Assembly (NCBI RefSeq): GCF_000311785.1
Contig: NZ_HE978535.1
Location: forward strand, 495,076-559,075
Reading direction: 5' to 3'
DNA: 64,000 bases
Origin: Brevibacillus massiliensis
GTDB lineage: Bacteria > Bacillota > Bacilli > Brevibacillales > Brevibacillaceae
Shown here in pieces: positions 34,532 through 43,481 of this stretch. Below the pieces are notes generated by a model. The model did no database searches and was not told the DNA's origin. It saw only the letters and a program-made list of their open reading frames with translations. How positions within the stretch are numbered: the stretch's first letter is position 1; each line of letters begins with the position of its first letter. The translations under genes and the position numbers were made by a program.

Positions 34532-34926
34532 CATGGCGTCTCCTCCAGGCTGCAACCGCAAATGTGCAAAGATTGGTCCAGGTTGGCAGCAGGGAATAAT
34601 TGCATTTTGGGTGTATTAGGTATAAACTATTGGATAGATGAATCGCCATTCCTTAATGTCAAAAGCAAGAAGGTGGAAACAACTCCAAACCGAAAAACAG
34701 CCGTGGAAGGGTTCCCCACACCCAGTGTTTCTGAGGCTTTGGAGAAGGGAAGAAAAGAGGACAGGTTATGTTTCAAGATGATGCAGTTGGAAGCAGTATG
34801 GTTGGATTGACGTTGTCTAGTTATTTTTTTGGAAGATGAATGGCGGAAATTTCAGACAAAACAAACAGTTGATTGCATTCTGCAAACGAAATGATTTACG
34901 AATATATGCAAGGAGATGCAGCCTAG
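34532..34926. other. 395-bp region without a clear gene, upstream of ilvE
   Basis: I see no gene with a ribosome site here. The only long frame (34562-34810, 82 codons) starts without a ribosome site and matches no family I know. No T-box core sequence (TGGNACCGCG) is present ahead of the branched-chain aminotransferase, so control is probably by other means. The stretch is AT-rich from 34800 onward, with AAGGAG close to the ilvE start. Confidence 0.5.
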
Positions 34927-35997
34927 ATGGACCGTTCGCTTGAAATCGTGATTAGCGAAGCAAAAAAATCAATACCAGAGCCTGAACAACTTGGATTCGG
35001 AAAGTATTTTACGGATCATATGTTTATTTTGGATTACACAACGGAAAAAGGGTGGCATCAGCCGCGAATCGTCCCTTATCAGCCGATCACCTTGGACCCG
35101 GCCGCTAAGGTTTTTCATTACGGTCAGACCGTTTTCGAAGGGTTGAAAGCATATCGGACCAAAGAAAACCGGATTCTCTTGTTTCGACCGGAGATGAATA
35201 TGAAGAGATTGAATCGTTCGAATGATCGCTTGAGTATTCCTCCGCTTGACGGAGAATTCTTGATCGAGGCTTTGAAAAAATTGGTGAGCATAGACAAGGA
35301 ATGGGTTCCGGCGGCGGAAGGCACGTCCCTGTACATCCGACCGTTTGTCATCGCCACCGAACCGACGCTTGGCGTCAACCCGTCAAACCACTACAAATTC
35401 ATGATCATCATGTCGCCAGTCGGCTCGTATTATGAAGAAGGCATTCATCCGGTTAAAATTTATGTGGAAGATCATTACGTTCGCGCCGTGCCAGGCGGGA
35501 CAGGAGCGGCAAAAACGGCTGGCAACTACGCAGCCGGCCTCAAGGCGCAAGAGGGAGCGACCGATAAAGGGTACTCGCAAGTACTGTGGTTGGACGGCGT
35601 TGAAAGAAAGTACATTGAAGAAGTCGGAAGCATGAACGTCTTCTTTAAAATCAACGGAGAAGTCATCACCCCGGCTTTGAACGGAAGCATTCTGGACGGG
35701 ATTACCAGAGATTCTGTCCTGCAGCTGCTCCGGCACTGGGGCGTTCCTGTATCGGAACGGAGAATCTCGATGGAGGAACTGCATCAGGCTTATGAAAACG
35801 GCACGTTTGAAGAGGCGTTCGGGACGGGGACCGCTGCCGTCATTTCGCCGGTCGGCGAACTGTACTGGCAGGGGCAAAAAATGGTCATCAACAACGGACA
35901 AACGGGCGAATTATCGAAGAAGCTGTACGACTCCTTGACAGGCATACAAAACGGCACACAGCCCGATCCTTTCGGCTGGACCATTCCGGTGGAGTAA
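34927..35997 (+). CDS. ilvE: Branched-chain amino acid aminotransferase
   Basis: 356 residues, fold-type IV PLP enzyme. Visible motifs are FHYGQTVFEGLKAYR (about 61-75), YIRPFVIATE, the PLP lysine in GTGAAKTAGNYAAGL (about 199), and VGSMNVFF with the Glu/Met that follow. It interconverts Val, Leu and Ile with their keto acids using glutamate. The ribosome site AAGGAG is 11 bp before ATG 34927. A single gene with a strong terminator; the next gene is an enoyl-CoA hydratase with its own start site. Confidence 0.92.
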   Translation: MDRSLEIVISEAKKSIPEPEQLGFGKYFTDHMFILDYTTEKGWHQPRIVPYQPITLDPAAKVFHYGQTVFEGLKAYRTKENRILLFRPEMNMKRLNRSNDRLSIPPLDGEFLIEALKKLVSIDKEWVPAAEGTSLYIRPFVIATEPTLGVNPSNHYKFMIIMSPVGSYYEEGIHPVKIYVEDHYVRAVPGGTGAAKTAGNYAAGLKAQEGATDKGYSQVLWLDGVERKYIEEVGSMNVFFKINGEVITPALNGSILDGITRDSVLQLLRHWGVPVSERRISMEELHQAYENGTFEEAFGTGTAAVISPVGELYWQGQKMVINNGQTGELSKKLYDSLTGIQNGTQPDPFGWTIPVE

Positions 35998-36012
35998 GGC
36001 TGGAGAAAAGAC

Positions 36013-36050
36013 AAAAGCAGTCTGGAGCTTTTTAGGTCCGGCTGCTTTTT
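36013..36050 (+). terminator. Rho-independent terminator after ilvE
   Basis: AAAAGCAGTCTGGA pairs with TCCGGCTGCTTTT (one G-T pair), followed by TTT. Confidence 0.8.
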
Positions 36051-36079
36051 CTTATAGGATAAAGAGAGGGGGTTATGTT

Positions 36080-36862
36080 GTGAAGGCGTTTCGTACACTT
36101 CTTGCGGAACAGACGGATCCTGGCATCTTGCGGATCACCTTGAATCGGCCGGAGAGATTAAACGCCATCGATGAAGAAATGATCACAGAATTGCATCATG
36201 CTGTAAGCGAAATTGAGAAGGGCTGCCCCGAAACGTATCGCGCCGTCATTCTTTCCGGAGCAGGCCGCGGGTTTTGCAGCGGAGGGGATCTGGCAGCGTT
36301 TCAGGCCAAAACGCAGGAGGATAAAAAAGCCCTGAAGACGTATATCTCGAAGTTCCACTGGTTTGCCCAACGCTGGTATGAACTGCCGCTGCCCACCATT
36401 GCCTGTTTGCACGGGCATGCAGCAGGCGGCGGGGCTGCCCTTTCGCTGCTTTGTGACATCCGTCTGGCCGCCCCCGATACGAGCATCCGCTTTTCGTTTT
36501 CCCGGATGGGTCTCATTCCTGATCTGGGTTCGCATTACCTTCTGCCGCAGCTGCTGGGGAGAGCGAAAGCCCTGGAGTTATTGTATCTGGGCACGCCTGT
36601 TGCGGCCAATGAAGCACTTGACATGGGGTTGGTCAACCAGGTTCTGCCCGCAGAGCAGTTGGAGCAGCGGGCGATGGAGATGGCACAGCAGCTGGCAAGC
36701 GGTCCCTTCGAAGTATTCAGAATATGCAAACAACTGTTGCAGCAAGGGATGAACTCCTCGCTGGCCGAGGTTCTGGAGCTGGAAATCATGCACCAGACGA
36801 ATCGGTTTAAAAGCGAGGAGTTTCAAATCGCTTCCCGCCAATTTTTCGGGCTGAAGAAGTAG
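36080..36862 (+). CDS. Enoyl-CoA hydratase/isomerase family protein
   Basis: 260 residues starting at GTG 36080 after AGAGGGGG. Crotonase fold: LNRPERLNAID (residues 20-30), the oxyanion-hole CSGGDLAAF (about 67-75), HGHAAGGGAALSLLCD (about 113-128), and the FSRMGLIPDLGSHYLLPQ segment. The second-glutamate position of bona fide hydratases reads D in PDLGS, so isomerase or another crotonase activity is possible. It probably acts in fatty or branched acid CoA degradation. Confidence 0.85.
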   Translation: MKAFRTLLAEQTDPGILRITLNRPERLNAIDEEMITELHHAVSEIEKGCPETYRAVILSGAGRGFCSGGDLAAFQAKTQEDKKALKTYISKFHWFAQRWYELPLPTIACLHGHAAGGGAALSLLCDIRLAAPDTSIRFSFSRMGLIPDLGSHYLLPQLLGRAKALELLYLGTPVAANEALDMGLVNQVLPAEQLEQRAMEMAQQLASGPFEVFRICKQLLQQGMNSSLAEVLELEIMHQTNRFKSEEFQIASRQFFGLKK

Positions 36863-36865
36863 GGC

Positions 36866-37465
36866 TCAGAGCTTGCGTCTATCATTTGGGGCCATATGAT
36901 CACGCATCGCGTGAATGCCCTCCAGGAACGCATCAAGCAGCAGTTGAAAGCTTTTATCCAGATCCAATGGAAGGCCGAACCCGCCCTTCTGCTCCAGCGA
37001 CGCGAAGCCGTGGAGAATGCTCCGCAGGCCGCGCACGGCGTGGAGGGCGGCATCGTCTGCCAAGTCATAAGCGCTTAGGATGTCTACGATCAGCTCGACG
37101 ATTCTGCTTCCTGCATCCGCTGCCTCCGGGTCGCCGGGATCGGCTGCGCGCAGGGTGAGCTCGTAAAGCCCGGGGCGGGAGCGTGCGAAGGCCAGATACG
37201 CCTTGCCCAACGCCCGGACAGCATCGTCGCCGGAGTGATTTTGCACCGCGTGACCCAGCTTCTCGTACAATCGTTCCAACCCGTAGACGGACAGCTTTTT
37301 GCGCAATCCCGGCAGACCGTCGATATGGTTGTACAGCGATGGGGTGCGTATGTTCAATTTCCTGGCGAGCAGGGCGAGCGTGACGTTCTCGAAGCCATGT
37401 GTGTCGGCGAGCTCCGCGGCCGCTTGCAGCAGGGTCGTCTGATCCAATCCGATTCTAGGTGACAT
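36866..37465 (-). CDS. TetR-family regulator with WHG-type C-terminal domain
   Basis: 199 residues. The helix-turn-helix is in LADTHGFENVTLALLARKLNIRT region (residues 18-40), and the C-terminal part contains ALHAVRGLRSILHGFASLE, typical of the WHG ligand domain. It lies convergent with the crotonase gene and 23 bp after the metallo-hydrolase, in the same strand direction, so the two may form an operon. It may bind the twin palindromes at 38219-38261 upstream of the metallo-hydrolase. Confidence 0.82.
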   Translation of the reverse strand: MSPRIGLDQTTLLQAAAELADTHGFENVTLALLARKLNIRTPSLYNHIDGLPGLRKKLSVYGLERLYEKLGHAVQNHSGDDAVRALGKAYLAFARSRPGLYELTLRAADPGDPEAADAGSRIVELIVDILSAYDLADDAALHAVRGLRSILHGFASLEQKGGFGLPLDLDKSFQLLLDAFLEGIHAMRDHMAPNDRRKL

Positions 37466-37488
37466 GCTTCATGCTCCTTTCCCGTTTT

Positions 37489-38196
37489 TTAAGTGAGGGT
37501 TCTTTCCGCTGCTTGGATGGCGGAGTCGATCGCTTTGAGCGGATCATCCAACATCCGCCCGTGGCCGACAGCTAACAGGGTCGGGCGGCACTCTCGCAGT
37601 TTTCGCGCGCTTGCCAGTGCCGCTTGCTTGTTCCACGTCGCCAAGGCAGGAAAGGGGAACAGCGGTTTGATCTGCCCGGATACGGCTGCGCCGCCTCTTG
37701 TCTGCATGGCGTCACCTGCGATCAAAGCCCGGCTGCGCGTATCGAGGAACGCCATCGACCCCGGCGTATGTCCCGGTACGGCTACCGCCAACAGCGAACC
37801 CACCCGATCTCCGTCGGCGAGCGTCACGTCTGCCCGCGTCTTCAGCTTTTTGGGGACCCCGCCGCGGATTGGCGTGTTCGGTTCTCCGGGATCGAGGGAA
37901 ACGTCCCCGGACAGTAAGCGGGCGTCGCGGGCGGAGATGTAGACCGGAACATGCGGGAGCGTTTCCTTCAGCGCGTCAAGCGATCCGACATGGTCGTCGT
38001 GGGCATGGGTCAAGACAATCCTGGTGATCGGTTTGCCGATCTGCCGAGCCGCCTCGACAATCCCGTTCTTGCTAAATGGCAGGGCAGCGTCGATCAGCGT
38101 GAGCCCGTCATCCTGTTCGACCAAATAGCAGTTGACTGGAAAAAACCGGGGCAAAAACGAAAGCTGGTAAACGGATCCCATTCGGGTGATTTTCAT
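37489..38196 (-). CDS. MBL-fold metallo-hydrolase
   Basis: 235 residues. The zinc signature THAHDDHVGSLDALK (about 64-78) is followed by a His in PGHTPGSM, an Asp in LIAGDAMQ, and a last His in VGHGRMLDD. It is the first gene of an operon with the TetR regulator. The class is broad (glyoxalase II/lactonase-like) and the substrate is not visible. ATG 38196 lies 23 bp downstream (in minus direction) of the twin operators. Confidence 0.84.
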   Translation of the reverse strand: MKITRMGSVYQLSFLPRFFPVNCYLVEQDDGLTLIDAALPFSKNGIVEAARQIGKPITRIVLTHAHDDHVGSLDALKETLPHVPVYISARDARLLSGDVSLDPGEPNTPIRGGVPKKLKTRADVTLADGDRVGSLLAVAVPGHTPGSMAFLDTRSRALIAGDAMQTRGGAAVSGQIKPLFPFPALATWNKQAALASARKLRECRPTLLAVGHGRMLDDPLKAIDSAIQAAERTLT

Positions 38197-38218
38197 AGCA
38201 GGACAACCTCATTCCAAA

Positions 38219-38261
38219 AAACTAATGTCGTTAGTTTAATTTAAACTAATGTTATTAGTTT
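38219..38261. promoter_or_regulatory. Two tandem palindromic operators upstream of the metallo-hydrolase/TetR operon
   Basis: AACTAATGTCGTTAGTT (38219-38235) and AAACTAATGTTATTAGTTT (38243-38261) are near-perfect palindromes with the same half-site, ACTAA..TTAGT, centred 25 bp apart. A TetR dimer pair would bind this; the TetR gene in the operon is the natural candidate. The left one is 22 bp from the metallo-hydrolase ATG. Confidence 0.75.
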
Positions 38262-38512
38262 TTGCAAGCAAAAACTGCACAATCGACCCCAAAATAGCGA
38301 GGTAGAGAACAATCCCGATCGACGCAGGGTTGATGACGAACTTGGAGACTCCAGGGTGACGCCTGGGCCATGAGCAGCCCGGCAAGCGTAAAGCGGATGC
38401 CGACGAGCAGCAGCGGGGAGATGTAGGCCAGGCCCAATTTTCCCTCTGCAAAGGAAGAACCCATAAGGGAGGTGGCAAGGAGGACAGGCATTCCGTACAA
38501 GACAGGGTTCAT
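38262..38512 (-). pseudogene. EamA/DMT transporter remnant with internal deletion
   Basis: From ATG 38512 (after GAGGAGGAATG) the frame gives a proper EamA N-terminus (MNPVLYGMPVLLATSLMGSS through SPLLLVGIRFTLAGLLMA). It then shifts frame near 38360 to a piece that belongs near the protein's C-terminus (INPASIGIVLYLAILGSIVQ). Most of the ten-helix protein is missing. This is a deleted and frameshifted gene. It is divergent from the ArsR remnant. Confidence 0.75.
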
Positions 38513-38608
38513 ACATTCCTCCTCAGCATGTATCATGATACGGCAATTGTATCATCATTACGATTCGGTTAAGATCGAAGTATGAATGTTGTTTCAGGGG
38601 GGCGGGAT

Positions 38609-39049
38609 ATGGGGGCAAATCCCAATATTGCCGAAATAGCGGGGCTGATCGGTGACCCGTTACGCGTCGCAAACCGGTGAAATCCTTCCGCGAGTCAGAG
38701 CAGCTGCACGCCCTGCAATTTGCCCGTACCTGTTACGACCATTTGGCCGGCAAAAATCGGCGTTGCCCTGACAGACCGGCTGCTGGAATTGCGGCTGATC
38801 AAGGAATCCGGCAAGGATTACCTCTTATGCGAAGCCGGCAAGAAGCGATTGCAGGATTTTGGCGTAGATGTAGAAGGGAACCCGAAAAGCCGTCCTTATT
38901 TTGCCCGCCAATGCCTGGACTGGAGCGAGCGCCGGCACCATTTGGCAGGGAGCTTGGGGGCTGCCCTGACAAGACGGCTGTTGGAGCTTGGGTGGATCGA
39001 GCATTTCCCGGACGGACGGGCTATGCTTGCAAGATCATCCGATGAATAG
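38609..39049 (+). pseudogene. ArsR-family regulator remnant
   Basis: The start ATG 38609 gives MGANPNIAEIAGLIGDP, the usual ArsR opening, then stops after about 22 codons. The C-terminal part (RTCYDHLAG and ALTDRLLELRLIKESGK through DWSERRHHLAGSLG) is in another frame. The DNA-binding helix-turn-helix, about 45 codons, is absent. A tract of five A in GGCAAAAATCGG near 38758 causes one further frameshift: four A would keep the frame. Non-functional. Confidence 0.8.
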
Positions 39050-39060
39050 GAGGAAAGGCG

Positions 39061-39537
39061 ATGTTGGCGGATATTGAAAAGGCGGAGAACGGTTATATCG
39101 CGCGATTTGAACGTCATTTCAGGCATTCGGTCGAGGAGGTCTGGGCGTTTCTGACAGAGAACGAGAAACTGGCAAAATGGTTTTCCGAGCTGCAGGTTGA
39201 AGATCTTCGCGAAGGCGGGCTGATCAAGTTTGACATGCAGGACGGCACCTTTGCGGAAATGAAGATACTTGAGCTTTCCACGCATTCTGTTTTGGAATAT
39301 ACCTGGGGTGACGACATCGTTCGCTTCGAGCTGTATCCGGAGGCAGACGGCTGTCTGTTGGTCTTCATTGAAAAAATCAAAGTGATGACGGCTCATACCC
39401 CAAAAGATCTGGCCGGCTGGCATGTATGTCTCGAGGTCATTTCTGCCCTGTTGGATGGCAGAACAGTGGAGTCCCGCAAGGCTGAATGGGAAAAATGGTA
39501 TGAAAAATACGTTCGGGCAACAGCGGAGGTCTCATAG
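39061..39537 (+). CDS. SRPBCC (AHSA1-like) family protein
   Basis: 158 residues of START/Bet v1-like fold: FERHFRHSVEEVWAFLTENEKLAKWF (residues 16-41), a middle beta-sheet, then a C-terminal helix starting DLAGWHVCLEVISALLDG. Such proteins bind hydrophobic ligands or Hsp90-type partners. The ribosome site is GGAGGAAAG before ATG 39061. ArsR and SRPBCC genes are often neighbours, so it probably once belonged to the dead ArsR gene. Confidence 0.8.
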   Translation: MLADIEKAENGYIARFERHFRHSVEEVWAFLTENEKLAKWFSELQVEDLREGGLIKFDMQDGTFAEMKILELSTHSVLEYTWGDDIVRFELYPEADGCLLVFIEKIKVMTAHTPKDLAGWHVCLEVISALLDGRTVESRKAEWEKWYEKYVRATAEVS

Positions 39538-39579
39538 AAAAAAGTCATGCGGATTGGATCCGACGTGGAGGTGACAGGC

Positions 39580-40284
39580 GTGTCCTCAATACTTATCGTT
39601 GATGACGAGCCGCAAATACTGGAGATTCTCTCCTCTTATCTGAAGAAGGAAGGGTATCATGTGATGACTGCCGAAAACGGGCGAGAGGCGTTGGAGCTGG
39701 CGGCAGCGGATCAAGCCGGACTGATTATCCTCGATCTGATGCTGCCGGACATGACGGGGGAAGCGGTATGCCGGGAAATCCGCAAAACTTCCCGCGTCCC
39801 CATCCTGATGCTGACGGCAAAAAGCAGTGAAGCCGACAGAATTGCCGGATTGGAGATCGGTGCCGATGATTATCTTGTGAAGCCGTTCAGTCCACGCGAG
39901 TTAGTCGCCAGGGTTCGCGCTATTTTACGCCGGACGGGCGATTACCAAGCGTTGAGCGATATCGTCGAATGTGGCGACATGATTGTTTCCCTGCGGAAGA
40001 AGAGTGTGACGAAGAGGGGACAGCCGGTGGAGATGACACCGAGTGAATACCGATTGCTGACAACGCTGCTCCGCTATCCGGGCCGCACGTGGACACGGGA
40101 GGAACTGGTGGAAGAAGTGCTGGGATTAGGCTTCGAAGGCAGCGACCGGACCATCGATACGCATATCAAGAACTTGCGTTACAAGATTGAGGATGATCCG
40201 AGACAGCCTCGCTACATAAAAACGGTGTACGGTCTGGGGTATCGCCTCGACAATCCCGATAAAGTCACCGGGGGGACCAGATGA
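39580..40284 (+). CDS. OmpR-family response regulator (BaeR-like)
   Basis: 234 residues from GTG 39580, preferred because GGAGGTGACAG precedes it. Receiver: VDDEPQILEIL, phospho-Asp in LIILDLMLPD, Lys in YLVKPFSPRE. The winged helix ends NLRYKIEDD and KTVYGLGYRL. It overlaps the next gene, its partner kinase, by four bases. Its regulon is unknown; the multicopper oxidase gene that follows on the opposite strand is a possible target. Confidence 0.88.
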   Translation: MSSILIVDDEPQILEILSSYLKKEGYHVMTAENGREALELAAADQAGLIILDLMLPDMTGEAVCREIRKTSRVPILMLTAKSSEADRIAGLEIGADDYLVKPFSPRELVARVRAILRRTGDYQALSDIVECGDMIVSLRKKSVTKRGQPVEMTPSEYRLLTTLLRYPGRTWTREELVEEVLGLGFEGSDRTIDTHIKNLRYKIEDDPRQPRYIKTVYGLGYRLDNPDKVTGGTR

Positions 40285-41615
40285 AAAGCATCTGGATCAG
40301 ACTGACGCTGGTGTTTATGGCGGTCAGCGCCAGCGGCATCCTCATTTCGACCATTCTCTCAATCAAAGAAATGGACCACCACTTTTCCCTTTATGTACGG
40401 GATGTAAATCAGAGACATACGGAGGCGCTTGTCGGCCTTCTGCAGGAAGCATACGAAAAGGAACATGGATGGAAGGATGTCGCCTGTAAGAAACTGGAGG
40501 ATGTTTCCCGTTTTTTAGGGCAGCAAATGACCTTGTATGACTCCAACAGACAGTCACTCTGCACATTTGGACAAACAGACCGGGATACGTTGTTCAGCGT
40601 CAGCGAAGACATAACTCCCATTACAAAAGAAGGCGAAGCGGTCGGATATATTGGCATACGATACGACAATGCAGGGGCCATGTCTTTGGAAGAACATTTT
40701 CAGATTGCCCATACCAATGCGATGTGGTGGACGATGACCGCTTTGCTCGTGATTGTCTGCTTGGTCAGCATCTTTACCGCCCGACATTTTACGAAGCCGA
40801 TTGTCATGATGAGTAAAGCGGCGGTCGCTGCAGCCAGGGGGAATTTTTCTGCGAGGGTAGCGGTCCCCAAGGGCAAGGACGAGCTGTCCAGCCTGGTCGA
40901 AACCTTTAATCACTTGATCCGGACTTTGAAGCAGCAGGATGAGCTGAGGAAGCGGCTCACCTCAGACATTGCTCACGAGTTGCGTACGCCGTTAAATACG
41001 CTGCTGGCGCAAACAGAAGGGATGATAGACGGGATTTGGGAGGCAACCCCGGAACATCTGGAGGCGACACGCTCCGAGGTCCTGCGGCTTACCCGACTCG
41101 TCAGCGACCTGGATCAGGTCATTCAGGCAGAAGCCGGTGCACTCAGCATCTCCTGCGAGGCGGTGGACCTGAACCAGGTCGTAGAAAAGACGGTGAATTC
41201 CATGATGGCGGCGTTTCAGCAAAAAGGGGTCATGTTGAGAAGCCAGCTGGCGTCTTTTGCCTGGGTAATGGGTGACAGCCAGCGATTGGCCCAGGTGTTC
41301 TCCAATTTGCTGACAAACTCGTTGAGACACACCCCACAAGGCGGCGAGGCAACGGTTTCGGTCAGCAATCAAGGAGGATTCGTTGAAGCAAGCGTAACGG
41401 ATAATGGCGCCGGAATTCCGCCTGACGATTTGCCATACGTGTTCGAACGATTTTATCGCGGTGATCGTTCCCGCCGCAGGGAAAGCGGCGGCACGGGACT
41501 GGGATTGACGATTGTCAAAGGAATCGTAGAAGCCCATCATGGAGAGGTCTTGATCACGAGTGGACCGGGAAGGGGAACAACTGTTACAGTCAGGCTGCCG
41601 GCAAAGAGAGAATAG
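40281..41615 (+). CDS. Membrane sensor histidine kinase (BaeS-like)
   Basis: 444 residues. Two membrane helices (about 9-29 and 150-172) surround a roughly 120-residue outer sensor. HAMP is followed by the H-box DIAHELRTPLNTLLAQ (about 232), N-box NLLTNSLRHT, G1 DNGAGIPPDD, and G2 GGTGLGLTIVKG. It overlaps the regulator by four bases (translational coupling). Confidence 0.88.
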   Translation: MKSIWIRLTLVFMAVSASGILISTILSIKEMDHHFSLYVRDVNQRHTEALVGLLQEAYEKEHGWKDVACKKLEDVSRFLGQQMTLYDSNRQSLCTFGQTDRDTLFSVSEDITPITKEGEAVGYIGIRYDNAGAMSLEEHFQIAHTNAMWWTMTALLVIVCLVSIFTARHFTKPIVMMSKAAVAAARGNFSARVAVPKGKDELSSLVETFNHLIRTLKQQDELRKRLTSDIAHELRTPLNTLLAQTEGMIDGIWEATPEHLEATRSEVLRLTRLVSDLDQVIQAEAGALSISCEAVDLNQVVEKTVNSMMAAFQQKGVMLRSQLASFAWVMGDSQRLAQVFSNLLTNSLRHTPQGGEATVSVSNQGGFVEASVTDNGAGIPPDDLPYVFERFYRGDRSRRRESGGTGLGLTIVKGIVEAHHGEVLITSGPGRGTTVTVRLPAKRE

Positions 41616-41643
41616 GGCGGGAACGGTTGTTCCTGCCCTTTTG
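41612..41643. terminator. Bidirectional terminator
   Basis: GGGCGGGAAC pairs with GTTCCTGCCC around GGTT, with TTTT on the plus side, between converging kinase and copper-oxidase genes. Confidence 0.8.
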
Positions 41644-41651
41644 CCACACGT

Positions 41652-43307
41652 TTACTCCGGTATATTGTTAACCGTCGGATCAATCGTAAAATCGGGTTTA
41701 AAGCCGGCGTATTTTACTTCGGTCATCATTCCTTTCGATGCGTGGCCAAGGTCGTGGCAATGGAACATCCAGTTGCCGGGGTTGTCAGCCTTGAAGGCCA
41801 CCACATATGCTTCGCCCGGGAGGAGATTCAACGTGTCCTTGACCAGCGGTGAACCGGAGACCGGCTTGCCGTTCTTGCTCAATACCTGGAAGAAGTGGCC
41901 GTGCAGATGCATGGGGTGTAGGTCTTTCGGTGAGTTGTTCACCAGCGTAACTTTTACCAGGTCACCCTTCCTGACATCGATGGGAGGGGTATCGGGGTAT
42001 GTTTTGCCGTTTATGGTAAACGCCATTTCTCCGTTGGCCATTTTCGTATTTAAGTCCATCGTATACTCGACGTCATATTTGTCGTCCAGCGAAAAATGGC
42101 TTTTTGCGGCTTCGCCGTACTGGGTGATGTCAAGCAAGGGCAAGTCGCCGGATTCTGCTTTGGCAGCCGCGGTTTTAAACCCTTCGTAGACGATCGGAAC
42201 GGTCAATGATTTTGCCCCCGGGTTGGAGCTTCGCTCTTCCAGCAGCCAACTGCCGGGGTTATTGGCGGTAAATTCGATATCGTACCGCTCTCCCGGTGCG
42301 ATGTTTAACAATTGCCCGCTTACAAGGGGCGGATGGTTGATCGGCTGCCCATCCGTGGCAACAATTTTGAATTCATGTCCCTGAAGGTTGAGTTTGTGCG
42401 AGAGAAAGCCGGCGTTGACAAGGCGGATTCTCACTTTATCTCCTTCTTTTACCATCAGGGGTTGAATCGCTGATCCGGTCTTGCCGTTGGCAGAGAAGAT
42501 CGTGTACATCAGCGGCATCATTTCTGCGTCACTCATCGGCATTTCCGGACTGCCCATGTTCATGCCGGAGTGGCCATTTCTGGAATGACCCATGTCCATA
42601 GCTTGGTGTCCACCGTCGGGATTGCCGTTTGACAGATTCATCCCGGCATGGCCACCGCCGTGTATTTCTGCCATGCTGTCATCTTTCAGCCATTCGTCCA
42701 GAACGAGCGTGTAATCCTTATCGACAGGCTGCGGATCGCTGGGTTCTACCACAAGAGATCCGTACAGTCCCTTGTCGACCTGCACCACACCGTTCTGATG
42801 GGAATGGTACCAATAGGTTCCGCGAACGTCCGCTTTGAACTGGTAGGTAAAGCTTTCGCCCGGTTTCACGGCATTCTGGGTAACCCCTGGAATCCCGTCC
42901 ATGCTATTGGTGACAGGGAGGCCATGCCAGTGAATCGTGACCGGTTCCGGCAATTCGTTCTTTAAGACTACCTGGATCGTCTCGCCCTGCTTGACGCGCA
43001 GCTCGGGCCCAGGGACTGTTCCGTTGTAGGTCCACACCTCTTTTACCGTGTTGTCATCGAGCCGAAGCGTGCTTTCCTTGGCCGTAAGTGTAAACGTATT
43101 TCCCGTCAGCACATGCTGAGCTAAATCTTCAGAAGCGGACACAGGCTTGGCTTGATCCCCTTGAGGAGCTGCTGATGCTGGGTGGGCCATGTCGTGCTCC
43201 TTGGGATTCGGCGGTTGACTGCTATTCGAGCAGGCGGAGAGCACCAGGGCTCCTGCAAGCAAGACCGGAAGAGCGATCCGCTTCTTCATGCGTGTCGTAT
43301 TTGACAT
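41652..43307 (-). CDS. Multicopper oxidase lipoprotein
   Basis: 551 residues from ATG 43307 after AGGAGGTAT. A lipoprotein signal ends LVLSACSNSS. All four copper-ligand clusters are present in order: TIHWHGLP, YWYHSHQNG, HPMHLHGHFFQV and WMFHCHDLGHASKGM, so type 1, 2 and 3 coppers can be built. Residues 225-275 form a Met/His/Gly-rich insertion (GGHAGMNLSN, MDMGHSRNGHSGMNMG), as seen in copper-tolerance oxidases. It oxidises Cu(I) or phenolics outside the cell using O2. It lies convergent with a two-component system. Confidence 0.9.
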   Translation of the reverse strand: MSNTTRMKKRIALPVLLAGALVLSACSNSSQPPNPKEHDMAHPASAAPQGDQAKPVSASEDLAQHVLTGNTFTLTAKESTLRLDDNTVKEVWTYNGTVPGPELRVKQGETIQVVLKNELPEPVTIHWHGLPVTNSMDGIPGVTQNAVKPGESFTYQFKADVRGTYWYHSHQNGVVQVDKGLYGSLVVEPSDPQPVDKDYTLVLDEWLKDDSMAEIHGGGHAGMNLSNGNPDGGHQAMDMGHSRNGHSGMNMGSPEMPMSDAEMMPLMYTIFSANGKTGSAIQPLMVKEGDKVRIRLVNAGFLSHKLNLQGHEFKIVATDGQPINHPPLVSGQLLNIAPGERYDIEFTANNPGSWLLEERSSNPGAKSLTVPIVYEGFKTAAAKAESGDLPLLDITQYGEAAKSHFSLDDKYDVEYTMDLNTKMANGEMAFTINGKTYPDTPPIDVRKGDLVKVTLVNNSPKDLHPMHLHGHFFQVLSKNGKPVSGSPLVKDTLNLLPGEAYVVAFKADNPGNWMFHCHDLGHASKGMMTEVKYAGFKPDFTIDPTVNNIPE

Positions 43308-43481
43308 GGTGTGATACCTCCTTTACAGTATCTGCAAAGAGGGTATCACACGATTATGTAGAAAAAATGAAGATGTTTCTGCTTGGGGAATTGGCTTTAC
43401 GCCCCGGACCAGGATCGTTGCAAATGGTTCGCAAGGTATTTTCTGACGATCTGTGGCAAAGTAATCGAGGGGGAAAATGAC

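Noticed and set aside
34562-34810. 82-codon frame upstream of ilvE
   Set aside because: No ribosome site, no family, and composition unlike neighbours; not called as a gene.
34532-34926. T-box leader of ilvE
   Set aside because: The conserved TGGNACCGCG antiterminator sequence is not present.
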